This document shows positions 1 to 7,881 of a DNA stretch of 64,000 bases, in pieces. Position numbers and translations under genes: made by a program. Under the pieces are notes generated by a model that was not told where the DNA came from, searched no databases, and saw nothing but the letters and a program-made list of their open reading frames with translations. Numbering within the stretch: the first letter of the stretch is position 1; every line of letters starts with the position of its first letter. Origin of the DNA: CAZGUH01 sp964529005 (lineage in GTDB: Bacteria; Actinomycetota; Acidimicrobiia; Acidimicrobiales; Ilumatobacteraceae); the NCBI GenBank assembly GCA_964529005.1, contig CAZGUH010000016.1, positions 1 to 64,000 of the forward strand. Direction: 5' to 3'.

Positions 1-2013
1 CTAGTCGTGGACCGGGACGATGGCCGACCGCCCAGGGCGCGTGAGCAGCGCGCCGACGCGCGCCAGATCGTGCTCGTCGAGCGCAGGGACGAACTCGACG
101 CCGAGCGTGATCGTGCCCCGCTCACCCACGCGGCGGTTCCTCACCTCGCAGCGCAGCACGACGCTCGACTGCTCACCGGCGAGGGGATAGATCTCCACCG
201 TCAGCGGGCCCGTGCCGATCGGCGCAAACCCGACGATCTCGACAGCAGCGCCGAGGATCGAGACGTCGACCACCCGGCAATCGATCCATCCGCCGGACGA
301 CCCGAACCGGCATCGTCCCAACCAAGCGACGGCCTGGCGGGGCGCCCGCCGACGGCCGAAGCGCGCCATCGCGGACACCTGCGCCGCATCGTCCTGCGCG
401 TACGTGTTCCGAAGGTCCTCCGGCTCGCCCGTCTCTCCTGCCTCCGACGGCCCGGGCGCGTTCACCGACGGCGTGACGCGCAGGCGCGCCGAGCGCCACC
501 CCGCCTCGGCGACGTACGCGCCGAGCTCGACGCTGCCGATGCCGATCGCCATCTGGTTCCCGCTCGCCGTCTTCGCTCGATACATCGCCCGGTCCGCATC
601 CGCGATGAGGCCCTCGGCGGAACGGCTGACGTCCCCGGCACGCCACGACACGAGACCGACCGACGCGGTGATCTTGACCGCCGGAGCGAAGTCCGACTCC
701 ACCTCGAGATCGAGCCCCCGCACGACCCGCTCGGCGACCATGTAGACGGCCGTCTCGTTGGCGGTGTCGAGCACGACGACGAACTCGTCGCCAGCGAGCC
801 GTCCGACGAGATCGCTCGGTCGGACGCAGGAGCGCAGCCGCTTGGCGACCGCGACCAGCACATCGTCGCCGGCGAAGTGGCCATGGCTGTCGTTGACCTG
901 CTTGAAGCCGTCGAGGTCGACGAACAGCAGCGTGCCCGCCTCCTTGGACGCCAGCATGTCGGTCATCCGCCGGATCACCGCCACACGGTTCGGCAGCCCG
1001 GTCAACATGTCGTGCGTGGCCTCGTACTCGTGCCGAGCGCCGGAGCATTCGAGGGCGCGCACGAGCTCCGCCATGCGGGTGACGACGAGCAGGAACGACA
1101 CCGCCGTGGCCGAGATCACGAGCGGCACGGCGAGGGCCGAGCCGTTCACCCATTGCACGAGGAGGATGCTCGGGGTGATCAGGGCTGCGACCGTCAAGAT
1201 CGCCAGCCGTCGCTTCCCGAGCACGACGTCCTGCGGGCCGCGCGGCTCGTCGACGAAGCGCATCGACGGGCTGAGGCCGGCCCATGCCAGGGCGATGTAG
1301 GGGATGAGGAACACCGAGTCGTTCCATCCTCCGCTGGCGTACGTGCCATGGAGGACGCCGACCATGTACCAGGCGTCGGCGACCAGCTGTGCCAGGAAGC
1401 CACACACCAGCATCGCGAGCGCGGGCATGTGCGCGTTGATGCCGGCCCGGCCGGCGGTCAGCAGCCGGACCATGACCGCAAGGCACACCAGGTCGCCGAG
1501 CGGATAGCCGGCGCTCACCGTCTTGGCCACGAGGCTCAGGTGCGGCCCGGCCGCGATCGGCTCGACCAGCCAGATCCAGACGATCACCGCCGCCGGCACG
1601 ACGATGATGGCGGCGTCGATCAGCGCGATGCGGTCGCCGCCGGGTCGGGACCGGCGCACGAGCGTCGCCAGGCCAGCCGCCAGCAGCGGGTAGCCGGAGA
1701 CATAGGCGGCGTCCGCGCCGGATGGGAACGACGTCACGTCCCAGACCAGGTCGTTGAGGGTGAACACCAGATCGCCGAGGGCGAACACGGCGAAGCCGCT
1801 GCCGATCAGCAGCCAGGCCGGCCCCAACGCCCCGTAGCGGCGGGCGCCGGCGAAGAACGCGACCACCGAGCCCCAGGCGACGAGTTGGTACAGGATCTCG
1901 GCGGGGATGGGCGGAAGCGCCACGTACAGCACCACGGCCAGGCCAGCGCCCAGCACCATCGCTTGCAGAGATCCGCACTTCGGCACGAATGCACATCGGC
2001 ACACCGGCTCCAC
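1..2013 (-). CDS. Membrane diguanylate cyclase with C-terminal PilZ domain
   Basis: Probably makes cyclic di-GMP at the membrane. The N-terminal ~310 residues carry about eight or nine hydrophobic segments. A GGDEF domain follows at about 330-490: it opens with HDMLTGLPNR and has the active-site variant AGDEF near residue 406. An inhibitory I-site RPSD lies exactly five residues before AGDEF, so product inhibition is likely. Residues ~555-650 resemble a PilZ domain (RRAPRQ start, later DVS.LGA), which would bind the same second messenger. The GTG start shown gives an odd Cys-rich leader; an ATG at 1959 (residue 19, MVLGAG) is an equally good start. The stop codon is the first three bases of the window. 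Transcribed divergently from the CopD-like gene. Confidence 0.85.
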   Translation of the reverse strand: MEPVCRCAFVPKCGSLQAMVLGAGLAVVLYVALPPIPAEILYQLVAWGSVVAFFAGARRYGALGPAWLLIGSGFAVFALGDLVFTLNDLVWDVTSFPSGADAAYVSGYPLLAAGLATLVRRSRPGGDRIALIDAAIIVVPAAVIVWIWLVEPIAAGPHLSLVAKTVSAGYPLGDLVCLAVMVRLLTAGRAGINAHMPALAMLVCGFLAQLVADAWYMVGVLHGTYASGGWNDSVFLIPYIALAWAGLSPSMRFVDEPRGPQDVVLGKRRLAILTVAALITPSILLVQWVNGSALAVPLVISATAVSFLLVVTRMAELVRALECSGARHEYEATHDMLTGLPNRVAVIRRMTDMLASKEAGTLLFVDLDGFKQVNDSHGHFAGDDVLVAVAKRLRSCVRPSDLVGRLAGDEFVVVLDTANETAVYMVAERVVRGLDLEVESDFAPAVKITASVGLVSWRAGDVSRSAEGLIADADRAMYRAKTASGNQMAIGIGSVELGAYVAEAGWRSARLRVTPSVNAPGPSEAGETGEPEDLRNTYAQDDAAQVSAMARFGRRRAPRQAVAWLGRCRFGSSGGWIDCRVVDVSILGAAVEIVGFAPIGTGPLTVEIYPLAGEQSSVVLRCEVRNRRVGERGTITLGVEFVPALDEHDLARVGALLTRPGRSAIVPVHD

Positions 2014-2031
2014 GAGTAAAGGGATCGGCGC

Positions 2032-2043
2032 GCCCGATCGGGC
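2032..2043. promoter_or_regulatory. Perfect 12-bp palindrome between divergent genes
   Basis: GCCCGATCGGGC is a perfect palindrome in the 36-bp gap between the GGDEF-PilZ gene and the CopD-like gene, 6 bp before the latter's start. It could be an operator. GC-rich palindromes also arise by chance in this genome, so this is weak. Confidence 0.25.
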
Positions 2044-2049
2044 AACCTG

Positions 2050-2466
2050 GTGGCCATGCTCTCACCGTCGACCGACACGTGGCGCCTGTTTCTCCACGTC
2101 ATCGCCGCCGCCATCTGGATCGGTGGCCAGTTCGCGCTGGCCGGCGTGGTGCCGACCGTGCGCCAGGCAGCGCCCGGCGCCACCACCGCCATCGCCCGTG
2201 CGTTCGCCCGCGTCGCCTGGCCAGCGTTCGCCGTGCTGGTCGTCACCGGAATCTGGAACCTGTCGGCGGTCCACATCGGCGACGCCACGATCGAGTACCA
2301 GGTGACGGCATTCGTCAAGGTCGCCCTCGCAGCGGCGAGCGGAGCAGGCGCGGCTGTCCACCAGCTGTCGCGCTCGCGCGCCGGGCTAGCGCTCGGCGGC
2401 GCCGTCGGCGCGATCGCGGGCGTCGGCGCGCTGTTCCTCGGCGTGCTGCTGCGCAGCGGAACCTGA
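2050..2466 (+). CDS. Small CopD-like integral membrane protein
   Basis: 138 residues with four predicted membrane segments. The first contains HVIAAAIWIGGQ, the H...WxGG pattern shared by the CopD copper-resistance and related heme/copper membrane families. The fourth helix ends the protein at GVLLRSGT. A role in metal or heme handling is inferred only from that pattern; no further ligand residues are evident. The start is GTG at 2050 (GTG GCC ATG) or ATG at 2056; neither has a strong ribosome binding site. The gene ends convergently against the GPP34 gene, 6 bp away. Confidence 0.7.
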   Translation: MAMLSPSTDTWRLFLHVIAAAIWIGGQFALAGVVPTVRQAAPGATTAIARAFARVAWPAFAVLVVTGIWNLSAVHIGDATIEYQVTAFVKVALAAASGAGAAVHQLSRSRAGLALGGAVGAIAGVGALFLGVLLRSGT

Positions 2467-2476
2467 GCGAGCTCAG
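2463..2476. terminator. Short inverted repeat holding both convergent stop codons
   Basis: CTGAGC-GA-GCTCAG spans the TGA of the CopD-like gene and the TGA (TCA on plus) of the GPP34 gene. Arms are 6 bp with a 2-nt centre and there is no T-tract. A bidirectional terminator is possible but unproven. Confidence 0.25.
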
Positions 2477-3117
2477 CTGCTGGCGGCGACCGCGCCGACG
2501 GTCGCCGCCGTGGTCGCCGCGATCACCGCGGCCTGCGCGTCGGCCAGGACCCTGCGCACCGACTCGCCGTACTGGCGCAGGTCGGTGGCGTCCAGGGCGT
2601 GGTCGATGCGTCGGCGAGCATGCTTGCGGCTGGTGCGCTCGGGCGCCACGACCTCGAGCAGGTGGGCGGGACCGGTCATCGAGAGCACGAGCGCGGTCGG
2701 TGGGTCGAGCGCTGCGTCGCTCGTCGCCGCCTCGCGCAGGCGTGCGAGCACGCTGTCGCGGACGTCGGGGCGCAGCACGCGGGTGACGGGCCGCAACCGG
2801 CCTTCGGGCGGGGCGACGACGCCGGCCGTGACCAGGCCGGCGACGGCGGTGTCCCACGTCCCTGCTCCGAGGCGCTTCGTCAGCCCGCGGTCCATGTGGG
2901 ACAGCGCAGCCTTCGGCGTGCCGCCCTTCTCGTCGAGCACCCCCCGCGCGGCGGCGAGCGCCGGCGACCGCCCGGGCCCGCCGTCGAGCGCGAGCTGGCC
3001 GATCAGCAGACCGGCGAGGCAGGCGTTGTGGGCGTCGCGCATCCCGACGGCCGGCCGCCCCGACTCGGGGTCGATCGCCAGCAGCGTCAGTTCCTCGGCC
3101 AGAAGCAGCGCCGGCAT
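2473..3117 (-). CDS. GPP34/GOLPH3-family phosphoprotein-like protein
   Basis: 214 residues starting MPALLLAEELTLLAID, which matches the start of the GPP34 fold (related to Golgi GOLPH3) common in actinobacteria. The rest is helical: LAGLLIGQLAL, then KRLGAGTWDTAV, and a final Ala-rich helix. Eukaryotic relatives bind PI4P and membranes; the bacterial role is unknown. It follows the baeRF2 gene by 5 bp, so the two are probably co-transcribed. GTG codons at 3126 or 3129 would give a 4-bp or 7-bp overlap instead. No strong Shine-Dalgarno decides the start. Confidence 0.8.
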   Translation of the reverse strand: MPALLLAEELTLLAIDPESGRPAVGMRDAHNACLAGLLIGQLALDGGPGRSPALAAARGVLDEKGGTPKAALSHMDRGLTKRLGAGTWDTAVAGLVTAGVVAPPEGRLRPVTRVLRPDVRDSVLARLREAATSDAALDPPTALVLSMTGPAHLLEVVAPERTSRKHARRRIDHALDATDLRQYGESVRRVLADAQAAVIAATTAATVGAVAASS

Positions 3118-3122
3118 GCCGG

Positions 3123-4178
3123 TCACCACCGCAGGATCGCCCCGATCCCGTCGGACACAGGCGATGATGCGGGGATGATCCGGATCGCAGCGCCCGATCC
3201 GATCGCGGCGCGAGCGGCGACGTCGACCAGGCGGGCGTCCCGGGGCGACGCCGCGCCGAGCGCGTGCAGCTCGTCCGGCCCGGTCGCGACGAGCGTCGCG
3301 TCGTCGCCGACGAACCATGCGGTGCGCAGGTCGGCAGGGTCGTCGTGGATGCACAGCACGTCGACGCGGGACTCGCGCAACGCAGCGAGCGTCTGGGCGA
3401 CGCCGTCGGCTGCCCGATCGTGTTGGCCGCGCTCGCGCTCGAACGTGCGCAACACCTCGACCGTGTCCTCGGCCACAGCGGTCGCCACCCAGCGCCCCAC
3501 CTGGGCGTCGCGATGGCTCTGTGACCCGTCCGCGCTGCGGCCGCCGGAGATCTCGCGCACGAGCGCGGCCAGGTCGGCGGGCAAGCGGTCGCGGACCAGG
3601 TGCGCCATGCGCAGATCACCGCCCAGCAGGATCGTGCGCGGCCGGGTGGTCTGTGCGAGGGCTACCAGCGCATCGGCCACGTCGTGGGCGGTGTGCTCCC
3701 AGGTGTTCTCCGCCCGCTGCTGGAATCGCCGCTGCGACCACCCGCCGACCGCCACCTTGGTGATCGGCCCGTCCGCCTCCGGAACGGTGACGACCGTGGT
3801 CGACTCGTCCTCCGCCGACCAGTAGAGGTCCGCGCCGTGACGGTCCGTGATCACGACGGCGAACGCCACGAGCGTCTGGCGATGCTCGAAGACGGGTGAG
3901 AGCGACGGCAGCCACCCGACGCGCACGAGCTCGGCACGCGGACGGTTGGGCAACGGTTCGACGAGGCGCACCGACGAACGGTCGGCGACCGCAACGAGCC
4001 CTTCGGCTGCCGGGAACGCGGCATCGATCGCCGCCGCCAGCTCGTCGAGGACGGCCTCGAAGGCGGGGTCGTCGGTGGTCGCCGAGCGCAGCGAGACCGC
4101 GCGAGGGACGCCGGCGTTGAGCTGCTCGGGCGATGGCGACGCAGCCCACACCGTGATGAACGGACCGTCGTCGAGCAT
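3123..4178 (-). CDS. baeRF2 / Rv2629-type release-factor-fold protein
   Basis: Belongs to the bacterial archaeo-eukaryotic release factor family. The recognisable centre is GGWSQRRFQQRAEN, followed by helices like those of mycobacterial Rv2629, and it ends in DGIGAILRW. No GGQ peptidyl-tRNA hydrolysis motif is visible. A ribosome-linked or stress role is family inference only. I chose the ATG at 4178 (MLDDGPFITVW) because it sits just before the family's DGPF.TV block. The frame stays open to 4271 and a GTG near 4235 would add about 19 residues, closer to the length of Rv2629. It overlaps or abuts the GPP34 gene downstream. Confidence 0.75.
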   Translation of the reverse strand: MLDDGPFITVWAASPSPEQLNAGVPRAVSLRSATTDDPAFEAVLDELAAAIDAAFPAAEGLVAVADRSSVRLVEPLPNRPRAELVRVGWLPSLSPVFEHRQTLVAFAVVITDRHGADLYWSAEDESTTVVTVPEADGPITKVAVGGWSQRRFQQRAENTWEHTAHDVADALVALAQTTRPRTILLGGDLRMAHLVRDRLPADLAALVREISGGRSADGSQSHRDAQVGRWVATAVAEDTVEVLRTFERERGQHDRAADGVAQTLAALRESRVDVLCIHDDPADLRTAWFVGDDATLVATGPDELHALGAASPRDARLVDVAARAAIGSGAAIRIIPASSPVSDGIGAILRW

Positions 4179-4391
4179 CACCGGAAGGAAGTCCGGATGG
4201 TGCCGTGCGGCTGCGGCCGCCCCAGATCGCTCCACGAGCCTTCGCGTACCCGGCACGCGCTGCCGCCACACCTCCGCGACGCCGAGCCCCGAATGTACGC
4301 AGCGATGGTGGCCGATCGCGCCAGAGCAGGGCCGAGGGCGGTCAGCGGCGGGCGCGACGAGCCCGATTTCGCCGCCGGCGCGCGCATCGGC

Positions 4392-4979
4392 TCATCCCGC
4401 GACGCCGACGCCGCGGCGCAGCGTCAGGTGCCCGCCCAGGTAGCCGGAGACCCACGCCGCGCTCGCGCCGAGCATGCCGAGCGCGACCCCGGCGCCGTGT
4501 CGCTGCCGCCGCCGCAGCATCCAGGACGCGGCGTAGAGCGTTCCGACGATCGTGTTGAGCGACGCGTGGGCGGCGCCGACGCGGCGGACGCGCTCGTCGT
4601 CCGCCGCCGCCGTCCAATCCGACAGGCCGGACAACGCCGTCGGCGCGACGAACACGACGCCGAGCCCGACCAGCCGCTGCGCCGCGCGGCGGCTGGCCCG
4701 GCCACCGGCGAGGTCGAGGAGGCCGGCGCCGATCCAACACCCGAGGGGGAAGTCGGTGAGCAACGGATGCAGAGCGTGACCCAGCCACTCGCCGCTCAGC
4801 ACCTGACGGGCACGCCCGGACGACACCAGCGCGCCGGGTTGTCGAAGCGCCTCGGCGACGGCGTCGAGCCGATCGTCGTTCTCCAGCCGCTCCGTCGCCG
4901 CGAGGAACGGCGAGTCGGCCGTCTCGTCGCCGGCGCGGTCGCCGCGTGCGCGCTGGCCCCACTCGTCCGGCGCCGTCAT
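4392..4979 (-). CDS. DUF2231 family membrane protein
   Basis: 195 residues. After a ~45-residue charged lead comes the diagnostic GHALHPLLTDFPLGCWIGAGL of DUF2231, then membrane segments around LVGLGVVFVAPTALSGLSDW, LNTIVGTLYAASWML and a last GYLGGHLTLRRG. The family is of unknown function and often pairs with redox or Rieske-type proteins. The start ATG overlaps the stop of the acidic protein upstream as ATGA, so the two are translationally coupled. Confidence 0.8.
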   Translation of the reverse strand: MTAPDEWGQRARGDRAGDETADSPFLAATERLENDDRLDAVAEALRQPGALVSSGRARQVLSGEWLGHALHPLLTDFPLGCWIGAGLLDLAGGRASRRAAQRLVGLGVVFVAPTALSGLSDWTAAADDERVRRVGAAHASLNTIVGTLYAASWMLRRRQRHGAGVALGMLGASAAWVSGYLGGHLTLRRGVGVAG

Positions 4980-5332
4980 CGGCCTGCTCCGTTCTGCTCG
5001 TCTGCGTTTCGCTCGCCGGGCCCGTCGCCGGCCGCATCGTGCTCGTCGTGCGCGTCGTCGTGCGCGAACTCGCCTTCGTCGACGGGGAACTCCCCACCGC
5101 CGACGACGCGCTGCGCGCCGACGACCATCTGCTGCGGTGTCACGGTCCCGTGCTCGGTCTCCACCGGTTCGCCGGTGTACTGCCGGATGTCCGCGCCTTC
5201 GGCGTCGAACCGGTCGCGTTGGTCCATCAGCGGTTCGTCGCTGCCGTGCGGGAACTCCTCTGCGACTTCGTCCTCGTTGGGGACATCGCCCGCGGCCGGC
5301 GGGCCAGGCCGCCTCTCGTCTCGTCTGCTCAT
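4976..5332 (-). CDS. Acidic hypothetical protein coupled to DUF2231
   Basis: 118 residues, strongly acidic and probably mostly disordered at both ends (EFAHDDAHDEHDAAGDG near the C-terminus). The middle (GEPVETEHGTVTPQQMVVGAQ) could be a short folded element. I do not recognise the family. The ATG at 5332 is preceded by GGGAAGG about 8 nt upstream. It shares ATGA with the DUF2231 gene, so it may be a soluble partner of that membrane protein. It runs divergently from the pentapeptide-repeat ORF. Confidence 0.6.
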   Translation of the reverse strand: MSRRDERRPGPPAAGDVPNEDEVAEEFPHGSDEPLMDQRDRFDAEGADIRQYTGEPVETEHGTVTPQQMVVGAQRVVGGGEFPVDEGEFAHDDAHDEHDAAGDGPGERNADEQNGAGR

Positions 5333-5443
5333 CGTCAACACCTTCCCGCTCACCCGGAAAGTGATCCACGCCGGTGAACCAGCGCCGCCGCCGCGCCGGA
5401 TCGGGCCCGCATGGGCGTGGGGAGGGCTCGGGTAGAAGGACTC

Positions 5444-5770
5444 ATGGCAGCTGACGATCCGCGACGGCGCAGCAGGCGTGACACCGCCGACGCCGTTGTC
5501 ACCGACCCCGATGTCACCGACGCCGACGTCAGCGACCCGGACGTCACCGACCCGGACGTCAGCGACCACGACGTCACCAACCCGGACGTCGCGGACGTGG
5601 AGCGTCTCGACACCGAAGGGGGACGGATGCCACAAGGAGGCCTCTCGCCTGCCGCGCCGGATCAGGCCGTCGGCGAGAAGCAGACCGGCGCCGCGCCGCA
5701 CCGCGCCGAGGATCTCGGCCCGCCGCCGGCCGAGGGGACGACCGGCGTGTCGTCATCGGTCACTGAGTGA
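5444..5770 (+). CDS. Small protein with six V-T/S-D-P-D tandem repeats
   Basis: 108 residues. The start ATG follows AGAAGGA at a good distance, which supports this frame and strand. Residues ~19-48 are six exact five-residue repeats of the form V-(T/S)-(D/N)-x-D, encoded by a 15-bp tandem repeat. The remainder is Pro/Gly/Ala rich and ends SSSVTE. It is acidic and likely disordered; the regular Asp spacing could bind cations, but that is speculation. The 3' end overlaps the transporter ATPase gene convergently by 11 bp. Confidence 0.5.
   Translation: MAADDPRRRSRRDTADAVVTDPDVTDADVSDPDVTDPDVSDHDVTNPDVADVERLDTEGGRMPQGGLSPAAPDQAVGEKQTGAAPHRAEDLGPPPAEGTTGVSSSVTE
5498..5587 (+). repeat. 15-bp tandem repeat, six copies
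   Basis: Six consecutive 15-bp units of the type GTCACCGACCCGGAC, in frame within the small acidic ORF, with a seventh degenerate unit after 5587. Units differ mostly at the fifth base (C/G) and in bases 10-13. Confidence 0.95.
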
Positions 5771-5772
5771 CC
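5758..5772. terminator. Inverted repeat over overlapping convergent stops
   Basis: GGTCAC-TGA-GTGACC is a perfect 6-bp inverted repeat holding both stop codons of the convergent genes (TGA 5768-5770 plus; TCA 5760-5762 minus). It has no T-tract. It could act as a weak bidirectional terminator. Confidence 0.3.
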
Positions 5773-6842
5773 GCGGAGCCCGGCGCGACCGCAAAGTGGC
5801 AGGCGACGGGATGGCCGACGTCGCGCGGTTCGAGGGCCGGCTCCTCGTGGACGCAGATGTCCACGTTCACCCCGCTGGCGTCGAGTTCGGCCCGCCTCCA
5901 GCAGCGGGTGTGGAACCGGCACCCCGACGGAGGGTTCGCCGGGCTCGGCGGATCGCCGAACAGCACGATTCGCCGCCGCGAGCGTTCGCGGGCCGGATCC
6001 GGCAGGCGCACGGCGGACAGCAGCGCCAACGAGTAGGGGTGCGCCGCACGTTGGAAGATCTCGTCGCGGGCGCCGCGCTCGACGATCTTGCCGAGGTACA
6101 TCACCGCGACGACGTCGCTGATGTGGCGCACCACCGAGAGATCGTGCGCGATGCACAGGTAGGCGACGCCGAGGTCGTCCTGGAGCTGTTCGAGAAGGTT
6201 GAGCACACCGGCCTGGATCGACACGTCGAGAGCCGACACCGGCTCGTCGAGCACGATCAGACGCGGTGACAGCGCCAGCGCCCGGGCGATGCCGATGCGT
6301 TGGCGTTGCCCGCCGGAGAACTCGTGCGGGTAGCGGTTCAGGTACTCGGCCGACATGCCGACCGTCGTCAGCAGCTCGATCGCCCGCTCGCGCGCCTCTG
6401 CCCGTGACAGCTGGAAGTGCACGCGCAACGGTTCGGCGAGCGTGGCTCCGACGGTCATGCGCGGGTTGAGCGACGCGTACGGATCCTGGAAGACGATCTG
6501 GAGCTTGCGGCGCATCTCGACGCGCGCGGCGCCGCGCAGCTGACGGATGTCGGCCCCGTCGAACAGCACGCGGCCGGCGGTCGGGCGGATCAGGTCGAGC
6601 AGCATGCGGCCCGTGGTCGACTTGCCGCATCCCGACTCGCCGACGAGCCCGACCGTCTCGCCGGCGTGCACGTCGACGTCGACGCCCGCGACCGCGGAGA
6701 CCTTGCCCACGGTGCGTTGGAGCACACCGGCGCGGATCGGGAACTCCTTCCACAGGTCGCGCGCCGATAGCAACGGCCCGGCGCCTGCCGGGCGGTCCGC
6801 GGCCGAGCGGCCGTCGGACGGCGCCGCGGTCGCCTCAGACAC
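5760..6842 (-). CDS. Oligopeptide/dipeptide-type ABC importer ATPase (DppF/OppF-like)
   Basis: One of two ATPases energising the importer encoded at 5760-11647. 360 residues: Walker A GESGCGKST at 68-76, Q-loop IVFQDPYASLNP near 117-127, signature FSGGQRQR at 175-182, Walker B LIVLDE at 195-200, and the C-terminal oligopeptide-transporter extension with GCRFHTRC. The start is GTG at 6842, inside the 3' end of the preceding ATPase gene (8-bp overlap), leaving the family's normal length; upstream in-frame codons would only add a translated piece of that gene. It is last in the operon. Confidence 0.93.
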   Translation of the reverse strand: MSEATAAPSDGRSAADRPAGAGPLLSARDLWKEFPIRAGVLQRTVGKVSAVAGVDVDVHAGETVGLVGESGCGKSTTGRMLLDLIRPTAGRVLFDGADIRQLRGAARVEMRRKLQIVFQDPYASLNPRMTVGATLAEPLRVHFQLSRAEARERAIELLTTVGMSAEYLNRYPHEFSGGQRQRIGIARALALSPRLIVLDEPVSALDVSIQAGVLNLLEQLQDDLGVAYLCIAHDLSVVRHISDVVAVMYLGKIVERGARDEIFQRAAHPYSLALLSAVRLPDPARERSRRRIVLFGDPPSPANPPSGCRFHTRCWRRAELDASGVNVDICVHEEPALEPRDVGHPVACHFAVAPGSAVTQ

Positions 6843-7881
6843 GCTGGTCTCCTTCGAGCGCGGCGAGCACCTCGGCGCGGTGACAGGCGGCGAGGTGCGG
6901 AACGGGGCGAAGCTCGGGCACGACGTCCATGCACCCCGCATCGCGGTCGGCGAACCGGCACCGCGGGTGGAACGGGCACCCCGGCGGCACGCGGATCAGC
7001 GAGGGCGGCGTGCCCGGGATCGGCGTCAGCGGTCCGGAGCTGTCGACCCGAGGCAGGCTCTCCAGCAGGCCGAGCGTGTACGGATGGCGCGGCTCGTAGA
7101 ACACCTCGTCGACGCGGCCGACCTCAGCTTCGCGGCCGGCGTACATCACGATCACGCGGTCTGCCACCCCCGCCACGATCCCGAGGTCGTGGGTGATCAG
7201 CACGATCGCAGAGTCGATCTCGTCCTTGATGCCGAGCAGCGTCTCGATCACCTGCGCCTGCACGGTCACGTCGAGCGCGGTGGTGGGCTCGTCGGCGATC
7301 AGCAGATCCGGCCTGCAGACGATCGCCATCGCGATCATCGCCCGCTGGCGCATGCCGCCGGAGAACTCGTGGGGATACATCTTCGCCCGCCGGCGCGGTT
7401 CCGGGATGCCGACGAGGTCGAGGGTCTCGACGGCGCGCCGGAACGCCGCCCGGCGGGAGACGCCTTCGTGGATGCGGGCGACTTCCCCGATCTGACGGCC
7501 GACGGGATGCACCGGGTTGAGGGCGGTCAGCGGATCCTGGAAGATCATGCCGATCTCGCGGCCGCGGATCGCGCGCAGGCGCGAGTCGGGCATCGTCAGC
7601 AAGTCCTCTCCCTTCCACAGCGCTTCCCCACCGTCGATGCGGACGTCGGGCAACAGGCCGAGCAGCGACATCGCGGTCACCGACTTCCCGGAGCCCGACT
7701 CCCCCACCACCGCCACCACCTCGCCACGGCGGACGTCGAACGACACGTCGTCGACCGCATGCACGACACCGTCGTCGGTCGGGAACGAGGCGCGCAGCCC
7801 GCGCACCGACAGCAGCAGGTTCGACGGCCAATGACGCACCGCCGGCGCGCCCGACAGCGAGACCTCGACGGGGACGGTCAT
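6835..7881 (-). CDS. Oligopeptide/dipeptide-type ABC importer ATPase (DppD/OppD-like)
   Basis: 348 residues. Walker A GESGSGKSV at 60-68, Q-loop MIFQDPLTALNP near 112-122, signature FSGGMRQR at 173-180, Walker B LLIADE at 193-198, then the D-type pattern EPTTALDVTVQAQ. The C-terminal extension has the usual Cys pattern (PPGCPFHPRCRF). It partners with the F-type ATPase downstream to form the nucleotide-binding pair. Its ATG overlaps the permease stop as ATGA, so stoichiometry is probably set by translational coupling. Confidence 0.94.
   Translation of the reverse strand: MTVPVEVSLSGAPAVRHWPSNLLLSVRGLRASFPTDDGVVHAVDDVSFDVRRGEVVAVVGESGSGKSVTAMSLLGLLPDVRIDGGEALWKGEDLLTMPDSRLRAIRGREIGMIFQDPLTALNPVHPVGRQIGEVARIHEGVSRRAAFRRAVETLDLVGIPEPRRRAKMYPHEFSGGMRQRAMIAMAIVCRPDLLIADEPTTALDVTVQAQVIETLLGIKDEIDSAIVLITHDLGIVAGVADRVIVMYAGREAEVGRVDEVFYEPRHPYTLGLLESLPRVDSSGPLTPIPGTPPSLIRVPPGCPFHPRCRFADRDAGCMDVVPELRPVPHLAACHRAEVLAALEGDQRV

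Noticed and set aside
7..2019. 670-residue plus-strand reading frame opposite the GGDEF-PilZ gene
   Set aside because: Arg/His/Asp-rich composition with no domain; a typical antisense shadow of GC-rich codon use.
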